From assembly GCA_902546615.1 (NCBI GenBank), contig CACCKE010000001.1, forward strand, positions 62,001 to 126,000: a stretch of DNA of 64,000 nucleotides, in the 5' to 3' direction. Each line of letters opens with the position of its first letter. Position 1 is the first letter of the stretch. The stretch is from an uncultured Pelagibacteraceae bacterium. Lineage in GTDB: Bacteria > Pseudomonadota > Alphaproteobacteria > Pelagibacterales > AG-422-B15. Under the pieces are notes generated by a model. The model made no database searches. It saw only the letters and a program-made list of their open reading frames with translations, and was not told where the DNA came from. Positions 61,950 to 64,000 of the stretch are shown here, one piece after another. The position numbers were made by a program, and so were the translations under genes.

Positions 61950-64000
61950 TTAACTATTAGCTATATTTTTTAAAACATATTGAAGAATACCGCCATCTAA
62001 AAGGTATTCAACTTCTGTTGCGGTATTAACTAGTAGCTTCAAATCAATTGTAATGTTTTTTCCATTTGCATAAAAAATTTGAGCTTTGTACTTTCCTTGT
62101 GGCTTCAGTTTATTAGCTATACCTGTGATACTTACTTTCTCTGAACCCAGAAGTTTTAATGATTTACGATTGTCATTTCCTATAAATTGAAATGGCAATA
62201 CACCCATACCAACAAGATTAGATCTGTGAATACGCTCATAAGACTCTGCTATGACAGCCTTTACACCCAAAAGATTAGTGCCTTTCGCTGCCCAATCTCT
62301 TGAAGACCCCATTCCATAATCTTTTCCAGCAAAAATAATTAATGGTGTTTTTGATTTTTGGTACTTAACAGAGGCATCGTAAATTGACATTTGTTTCTGT
62401 GAAGGATAATGAATTGTATATCCACCTTCGATATTATCTAGCATTTCATTTTTAATCCTAATATTAGCAAATGTTCCTCTCATCATTACTTCATGATTTC
62501 CACGCCTTGCTCCAAATGAATTAAAATCAACTTTTTTAATCTTTTTTGAGATTAGATAATCTCCTGCAGGACTGTCTTCTTTTATTGCTCCCGCAGGGCT
62601 AATATGATCCGTCGTAACGGAGTCACCAAATATTCCAAGTATATTTGCTTTATTAATATCACTTACACTATTAGTTTCTGAATTTTTAAAAAATGGTGGA
62701 TGTTGTACATAGGTTGATTTTTTATTCCATTTATAAGTGAGACCACTTGATGATTTCACTGAATTCCATTTTTTGTCACCTTTAAAAACATTTTTATACC
62801 TTTGCTTATACAAATTTGAGTTTATTATTTTATTTATCACAACTTTTATTTCTTTAGTCTTAGGCCAGATATCTTTTAGATAAATTTTCTTATTATTGTG
62901 TCCAATACCAATCGGTTCATTTGATAAATTTATCTTTGTTGAGCCTGCTAAAGCATAAGCTACAACAAGAGGTGGCGAGGCAAGGTAATTTGCTTTAACA
63001 AATGGATTTATTCTACCTTCAAAATTTCTATTTCCCGATAGAACACCACTAACAATTAAGTCATGTTTAGAAATTGTATCTGAAATATTTTTATCAAGAG
63101 GCCCGGAGTTTCCTATACAAGTCGTACAACCAAAACCTACAAGATTAAAACCGAGCTTGTCTAATTGCTCTTGGAGTCCAGATTTTTCCAAGTAGTCCGT
63201 AACAACTTTAGATCCTGGAGCTAGAGAGGTTTTAACCCAGGGTTTAGTTTTTAAACCTAGCTTATTTGCTTTTTTGGCAAGTAGTCCCGCTCCAATCATT
63301 ACGCTTGGATTTGAAGTGTTGGTACAACTCGTAATCGCCGCTATGGCAACATGCCCGTGATCAATTTCAAATTCGTTATTTACAGAAATAGGATTTGTCG
63401 TTTTCTTTTGGCCAAATTCGTCTTCAAAAGAGGTCATAAATTGATCAGCAACATTTGACAGTAGTATTTTGTCTTGAGGCCTTTTTGGTCCAGCCAAGCT
63501 AGGCTCAATGCTTGATAAATCTAACTCCATCGTATCAGTGTAAACTCTTTTATTTTTTTTATAATCTTCCCATAACCCTTGTGCCTTTGAATATCTCTCT
63601 ACAAGTTTAATTTCATCAGCCGCTCTTCCGCTAACTTTTAAAAATTTTACAGTCTCCTCGTCTATTGGAAAAAATCCACAAGTTGCACCATACTCTGGAG
63701 CCATATTTGAAATTGTTGCTCGATCAGGAACGGATAACTCTTTCAGTCCTTTCCCATAGAATTCTACAAATTTTCCAACTACACCCTTTTTTCTTAATTG
63801 TTCGGTAATTGTTAAAACCAAATCAGTAGCAGTTATTCCTTCTTTGATTTTTCCTTTAATTTTAAAGCCAATAACTTCAGGAACCACCATAGAAATTGGC
63901 TGACCTAACATTGCCGCTTCAGCCTCTATTCCACCAACGCCCCAACCAAGAACAGAAAGTCCATTGATCATTGTTGTGTGACTATCAGTTCCTACAACCG
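61950..64000 (-). CDS. acnA: Aconitate hydratase, 5'-truncated by the window edge
   Basis: Reading frame continues past 63971 to the edge (VVGTDSHTTMINGLSVLGWGVGGIEAEAAMLGQP); AITSCTNTSNPSVMIGAGLLAKKA; GFGCTTCIGNSGPL; GKDYGMGSSRDWAAKGT. Confidence 0.97.
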   Translation of the reverse strand, partial: VVGTDSHTTMINGLSVLGWGVGGIEAEAAMLGQPISMVVPEVIGFKIKGKIKEGITATDLVLTITEQLRKKGVVGKFVEFYGKGLKELSVPDRATISNMAPEYGATCGFFPIDEETVKFLKVSGRAADEIKLVERYSKAQGLWEDYKKNKRVYTDTMELDLSSIEPSLAGPKRPQDKILLSNVADQFMTSFEDEFGQKKTTNPISVNNEFEIDHGHVAIAAITSCTNTSNPSVMIGAGLLAKKANKLGLKTKPWVKTSLAPGSKVVTDYLEKSGLQEQLDKLGFNLVGFGCTTCIGNSGPLDKNISDTISKHDLIVSGVLSGNRNFEGRINPFVKANYLASPPLVVAYALAGSTKINLSNEPIGIGHNNKKIYLKDIWPKTKEIKVVINKIINSNLYKQRYKNVFKGDKKWNSVKSSSGLTYKWNKKSTYVQHPPFFKNSETNSVSDINKANILGIFGDSVTTDHISPAGAIKEDSPAGDYLISKKIKKVDFNSFGARRGNHEVMMRGTFANIRIKNEMLDNIEGGYTIHYPSQKQMSIYDASVKYQKSKTPLIIFAGKDYGMGSSRDWAAKGTNLLGVKAVIAESYERIHRSNLVGMGVLPFQFIGNDNRKSLKLLGSEKVSITGIANKLKPQGKYKAQIFYANGKNITIDLKLLVNTATEVEYLLDGGILQYVLKNIANS

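Noticed and set aside
1-64000. CRISPR arrays, rRNA genes, transposases, prophage genes
   Set aside because: No regularly spaced direct-repeat array, rRNA core sequence, or transposase/phage structural protein was recognised on reading.

Overview
AT-rich, densely packed chromosome segment that looks like a streamlined alphaproteobacterium (inferred from gene content and order). The left third is an origin-proximal neighbourhood: aroE-maf, a candidate oriC upstream of hemE, hemH-hemJ-rho, then mnmE-mnmG-rsmG-parA-parB-holA-lptE-leuS, with a perfect parS palindrome embedded in the rsmG coding sequence. The middle is housekeeping (porin, yggS, ftsK, lolA, purH, rpe, acs, one tRNA-Gly). The clearest accessory element is a ~3.45 kb cassette at 35521-38974. 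It carries a nuclease-methyltransferase fusion (HsdR-N-like PD-(D/E)XK domain fused to an N6-adenine methylase) plus a two-TRD specificity subunit, a BcgI/Type IIB-like or minimal Type I-like layout with no translocase. It is bounded by a 21-bp perfect direct repeat that duplicates the first 21 nt of an EVE-domain gene. Just inside each end is a 25-bp imperfect direct repeat (GTACTACACA-type). No integrase gene is present. A second accessory-looking locus is a DUF1302-DUF1329-YCF48-SDR cluster between hemD and folD. No CRISPR array, rRNA or recognisable transposase was seen.
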